Source: Portulaca oleracea | Taxonomy: Eukaryota > Streptophyta > Magnoliopsida > Caryophyllales > Portulacaceae | Length of the DNA: 64,000 nt | Assembly (NCBI GenBank): GCA_029582165.1 | Contig: CM055872.1 | Coordinates: 50,487,195-50,551,194 of the forward strand | Direction: 5' to 3' | In this document: positions 59,800 to 64,000 of the stretch, piece after piece | Layout: every line of letters starts with the position of its first letter | Numbering within the stretch: position 1 is the first letter of the stretch | Translations under genes and position numbers: made by a program | Notes under the pieces: model-generated | Databases searched by the model: none | What the model saw: the letters and a program-made list of their open reading frames with translations, nothing else | What the model was told of the DNA's origin: nothing

Positions 59800-61579
59800 T
59801 GTTTAGACCCGATTTCGTGTCTAAATACCGCTTAAATCCTTAGGATTTTGACTTGTTTCGTAGCTTGTTTTAATAACTTTTAATGCGTTTTGGTAATTTT
59901 TGTAGATTCCGAAGTTTTTACTCAAAATGATGCTAAATGGGCCAATTTTGTACCAATCTTGGGAATCCCGAGATTCCCCAAGCCCTGGTCGTGTCGAAGG
60001 CAGCGGAAACAGAAGCAACTTATTGAAGAGCACCGAAGGGTAGCCCCCGCCACGCTTGCCGTAGCGGGCGCTACACCTCCCATCTCCCTTGGATGATCGT
60101 TGCACTCTCCCAGGCGTAGAAGGGTAGCCCCCGCCACCAACTTCGTAGCGGGCGCTACGCCCAGAAGAAATATGTGACCGAGATAGACCGTGGCCACGAT
60201 CATATTGACCGTAGCCACGGTGAGATTGAAGCCATTGCCTAAGGAAGGAGGAAGTGCAAGCCGAGATGGACCGTGGTCACGGTCAATCGGCCGTAACACG
60301 GTGGGATCATTACCATCCCAAGGAAGATGTTGGCCGAGCAACACCGCGGCCACGGTCTCCCATGACCGTAGCCACGACGGTGCGAAGGAGCGAAATAATG
60401 TCAGCCCTAATCGCCTAGACCGTGCCCACGGTACTGCGAAGAGAAGAGAAGAATCGCCTGCCTTACGCATGACCGTAGCCACGGTCACTTGGACCGTGCC
60501 CACGGTCCCCTGCGGGACACGTTTTGTCTGTTGTGTAAAATGACGAGTTTTGAGTAACAAACTTAGTTCCTATTTAATGTATTTAGGTCATTTTAGCAGG
60601 GGGGATCTTTTTAATCAGTTTTAATCTATCTTTTATCATACTTTAGCATATACTTTATCACATTTTGAGCTTTGGATTAGAGTGATTAGTGAAGATCTTT
60701 GGTGAGATTATTGGTTCTTGTATTGGATTCTCTTAAGTTTTATTTGAAGTTTGAAGATTATTCTCATCTAAGAAGCATTGGAGCTTTATTATTCTGGAGT
60801 TTTCCTCTTGGTCATCTAAATCAATGAGCATTTCTTAACCTTTCTCTCTTTATTTCATCGTTTATTTATTAATCCCTGTTTTGTTATTATTGTTATTGTT
60901 GGTTTTGTTGATAGTTTATTATTTATTGTTATCTTGTTTATCCTTTTTAAGCATGATTGAAGTTGTTGATGTTAGTATCATGATAGTTAGGATGTTTAGT
61001 GGCTAGAATCCTAATGAGTTAGGGAGATCTTAAGGGTGTGAATGGGTGATTAGGTTTGGGTTAGCAATATTAGTGAGTAACTAGTTAGGGAAATCAATTT
61101 CCCAACCCTATCCTTCCCTCAAGTGGGATGTATTTGGGTGCGAAAGCATCCTAAATACATCCAACACTTGTGTTGGAAGGTAGGAATTGGGATAGTTAGT
61201 ATTCTAGTTCGCGAAAGCGAATAGAAACTAACTAGGAAATTCCGTTTCATTAACTCCCCGGGTCTGTCGATGGACCTTGGGGATAATCCGAACTATCCTT
61301 GAAAGAGGAAGCCCGGTGGGTATTTTCTAACGGAGTTACCATTTGATTTCCCCTTATTGTTACTCTCTTGTTGCGAAACCCATTTCCTTATCCCCGTTTG
61401 CATCCCGAAAGTCTCCCGACACCCATTGTCTCACCTTTTTGACCGAACCTAGTGTGTTTGTGCTGTTTTTACCCTAAAATCTATCATCCTTTCATGATCG
61501 TAAACCCTACCTAGAGTCAAGTAGTTATAGCTAAGGCCCCTAGCTCCTTGTGGAAGAACGATATAACCGAGGTCTTACA
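59800..61579 (+). mobile_element. Athila A3 3' LTR
   Basis: Starts TGTTTAGACCC and ends near GAGGTCTTACA, about 1780 bp. It is alignable with the A2 LTR. Nine ACCGTGGCCACGGT-type palindromes lie at 60187-60512, and two GTAGC...GCGCTAC palindromes at 60037-60073 and 60120-60162. The right end is less certain because the sequence beyond it is a CACTA remnant. Confidence 0.8.
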
Positions 61580-61842
61580 AACCACGTTACAGGTTGTTAA
61601 AAAGTGTTGTAATATCTCAAATCGCTGATGCTTTATGTAAATAACAACCGCAGCATTGAGAATATCTACGGCTACGATTTATATAGTACCCGCTGCTATA
61701 GGCAAAAACCCGTTGCCATAAGTTTTTGCAGCGCCCACATATTGCAGCGGTTTGAAAAGCGTTGCCATAGGGCTGTGGCAGCGGTTTTTCCATCTATAAC
61801 ATCACTTTTCAACCGCTGCTAGAAGCCTTATTTGTTGTAGTG
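61580..61842. mobile_element. Right end of a CACTA-like element
   Basis: Ends CTTATTTGTTGTAGTG, the inverted form of a CACTACAACAAAT terminus. Subterminal repeats around GTTGCCATAG and GCAGCGGTTT lie at about 61690-61815. No left end is present in the window. It is a different family from the element at 33969-38562. Confidence 0.7.
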
Positions 61843-61859
61843 TCAGAAAGGTTCACTTC

Positions 61860-63360
61860 GTTGAATGCAGAAATGGATACAAACACATCAAACATGGGGC
61901 TAATGCCAACTGAATCAGAGTCAAATGTAGACCCACTAGTGCTCGACTCAGACTGGACCTTACATGGTTCTCCTAACACTATGGTACATTTATTATCAAC
62001 AAAATCGACTTAGTACACTTCACGACGACCACCATCAACAAAGATCATGGCGCTTGGAACAAATTTGGGATTGGACAGCACAACAACCACCAGGTCAATT
62101 TCCTTCTCTTCTTCCACCAGTCCTTCACCAAACAGCAGGCCAAACATGCTTCCTCCAGAGAGATGAGTCCACTCGAGTGGTGGTCGCTCATATAATTTGG
62201 GCTTAATAACCTCCTTCATCAAGGTGTCACAATCATTAAAGATTTCTAGATCGGGAACACAAATATTGTTGACATAGTGAGGCTTCGGGAACCCGTACCA
62301 AGGAAAGTCATCTCCTTGCCTTTTGAATTGTCCATTCAAGGTCAGCGGGTTGACTTAGTCTCCATCAGCATTGGAGGATTGTACTCATTTCTTTGTCGAG
62401 CCAGCAAGGCCTTGGTGCGAAACACTTCCTGGTTGGTTGGTTTATATCCCAACCCAAAGCGACAGGAATGCTTAGGAGTTGCAAATGTCGGAGCTACTTT
62501 GTCTGGCCTTCTTCCCAAAGACATCTCGTGAACATACCCTTGTTTCTTCATAATGGCATAGACCTTCACATTAGAGTACGGATTGAAGTCAAAAGGTGCT
62601 TCATCTTCTATAGCAGCAACCATTTCAAATTTATGCAGATCCACGTTAGTTGATGTATGTTCTACCTCTAATACAGGTTATTTGGGTTCAAATGTCCCAG
62701 AGATAGCCCCTCCTGAAAGGGTAATCACTTGGTCGTGGACGACCATTTTCACCTTCTTATTCAAAGTAGATGCTACTACTTCACAACTGTGTAACCAAGG
62801 AGATCCCAATAAAAGATTGAAAGCAGCTAGAATATCCAAAACCATGAACTCCACATTCTTAAAGATATGATCAAAAGTGATAGGTAAGGTCACCGAGTGA
62901 CTGCCGGGGAGTGTTGTCATATGCTCGAAGTAACATGGCATCTTGAACCAATTGATTTCTCTGTACTCCTAACTTGGCAGTAGTACGCCAAGGGTAAACA
63001 TTTATAGAGAAACCATTATCTACTAAAATCAAAGAAATCACTTTATTGGAACAAATTGTGGTCTAAGTACAATGCTTTGATGTGGTTTACCCCTTATGAG
63101 GGTAAGTCTTCATCGCCAAAAGTAATGGTTCCTTGACTAGTTGTAACATGGGAAACTAAGAATTAAGGCATTGTAGAGATCGGGATGATTGCGCTCGGGA
63201 GATCCCCTAGTACAAGCTCTCGGTTTGATTTCAAAGCGCACATCAATTGCCAGATTGAGACATCCGCCACAGTTTTCTTCATCTGAGTCTGGACAGGATC
63301 CTCGGGAGAAACATGTGTTTTTGTCCTGGTGACATTCAGGGTTGGTGCAGGTACCACGGG
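61860..63360 (-). pseudogene. Tat/Ogre gag-pro region remnant
   Basis: Minus-strand pieces in Ogre-like order. Near 63300-63170 is PVQTQMKKTVADVSIWQLM. The retropepsin C-terminal part is near 62840-62700 (FMVLDILAAFNLLLGSPWLHS, then VVHDQVITLSGG). A G-patch-like segment is near 62480-62440 (CRFGLGYKPT). An acidic linker follows at 62339-62010 (NICVPDLEIFND). Tat/Ogre protease regions carry these features in this order. Frames shift at each boundary and no reverse transcriptase follows. The catalytic Asp part of the protease is not visible. Confidence 0.75.
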
Positions 63361-63364
63361 ATCA

Positions 63365-64000
63365 CTCCTGGGTTGGTTATGCCTCTAGGACCTTGTCAGA
63401 AATGCTCACTATTATCAACAAAATCACTAACCCAATTAAGGGTACTGTGCTCATGCTCATCAAAATCACTCACCCAATTTTTGGTCCTTACTCCCCCTTA
63501 ACCTCTGAGGATAAGGTGGAGGGGTTTTTGGACAAGGTTTTGGTGCAAGGAGGCTCAACTATAGCAATTGGCCTTCCTCCCTCTAACTCATCATCAACAG
63601 GCTCATCAACAAATTCATCAGTCACAGTTACATCAGAAGATTTCAATTGCACTTTATTATCTATCTGTTTCCCAGAATGAAGCGTAATAACAGCATTCAG
63701 ACCTTTAACTTGACTAGGGTCACTAGGTGATAAACCTGAAGCTTGCCCATTGGGGTTTGCCCAGACTGTGCAGGAAAATATCCCCTATCTCTATTAGCTA
63801 ACATCATTTGAGAAAATTGATCATTCATTTGTTTTAACACTTTCTCAATATCACTCTTCATGGGGTCCTTAACTTTTCTCAGGCCATTCTTTAATTCCCT
63901 AATTTCACTCTCATGCCTATCCTCATTAGAATGCCCCGGTGGGGATCGGTTATGGGCAATCTGGGATTGGACAGGTGGCCCTCTAGGAGCTTGGTAAGCT
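63365..64000 (-). pseudogene. Athila-like gag C-terminal remnant
   Basis: Read on the minus strand from the window edge: GPPVQSQIAHNRSPPGHS, a charged helix (SEIRELKNGLRKVKDPMK, EKVLKQMNDQFSQMM) and RGYFPAQSGQTP. Then comes the linker motif NAVITLHSGKQI near 63690-63650, equivalent to LTLRSGKQL in A1. It ends at a stop near 63500. It runs off the window edge and probably belongs to a different element from the Ogre-like part to its left. Confidence 0.65.

Overview
The window looks like repeat-rich (heterochromatic) DNA from a flowering plant, probably a eudicot. I see no intact host gene. Nearly everything I can identify is transposable-element DNA: Ty3/gypsy LTR retrotransposons of the Tat/Ogre, Athila and chromovirus lineages, a Cassandra (5S-carrying) solo LTR, CACTA elements, hAT-like and Mutator-like MITEs, microsatellites and minisatellites. 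All recognisable coding regions carry stops, frameshifts or truncations. Family names rest on protein and terminal motifs read by eye, not on a database search.

Layout. 1-7.9 kb: degenerate short repeats; a Cassandra solo LTR with a perfect 5-bp target duplication (2820-3112) inside an older LTR-like sequence; a hAT-like MITE (3745-4357) overlapped by a nearly perfect 554-bp tandem duplication; unassigned minus-strand coding remnants. 7.9-18.8 kb, minus strand: Tat/Ogre pieces. These are a gag with zinc knuckle (9783-11269), leader, tRNA-Arg-type primer site and LTR1 (12605-14244). On the other side of LTR1 lie a plus-strand plant-mobile-domain (PMD)-like remnant and an integrase (15960-17210). 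LTR2 (17215-18773) follows. A foldback MITE sits at 9029-9432.

18.8-25.1 kb: polypurine tract, minisatellite, and a plus-strand intron-containing PMD-like pseudogene lying antisense to the Ogre element. It is interrupted by a hAT-like MITE and by an Athila solo LTR, each with an exact target duplication. 25.1-33.97 kb: Athila element A1 (truncated 5' LTR, tRNA-Asp-type primer site, gag-pol, env-like ORF). 33.97-38.56 kb: a non-autonomous CACTA element with a 3-bp target duplication, carrying a nested hAT-like MITE.

38.57-45.6 kb: the 3' part of Athila element A2 (integrase end, env-like ORF, 3' LTR), abutting a minus-strand chromovirus (45.6-48.4 kb). 48.4-50.3 kb: a remnant of a CACTA-associated transposase-family gene. 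51.57-61.58 kb: Athila element A3, closely related to A2 (pol, env-like ORF, 3' LTR). 61.6-64 kb: a CACTA right end, then minus-strand Tat/Ogre protease-region and Athila-like gag remnants.

The most interesting structure is not a gene. Several unrelated LTR families each carry an array of their own short, CpG-containing imperfect palindrome just upstream of the LTR TATA box. In the three families where it can be checked, the same motif recurs upstream of, or in the first intron of, the element's extra gene (env-like or antisense PMD). The env-like ORFs of A1, A2 and A3 also each sit directly behind an apparent 5'-UTR intron. Together this suggests that the extra genes have their own LTR-like promoter units.
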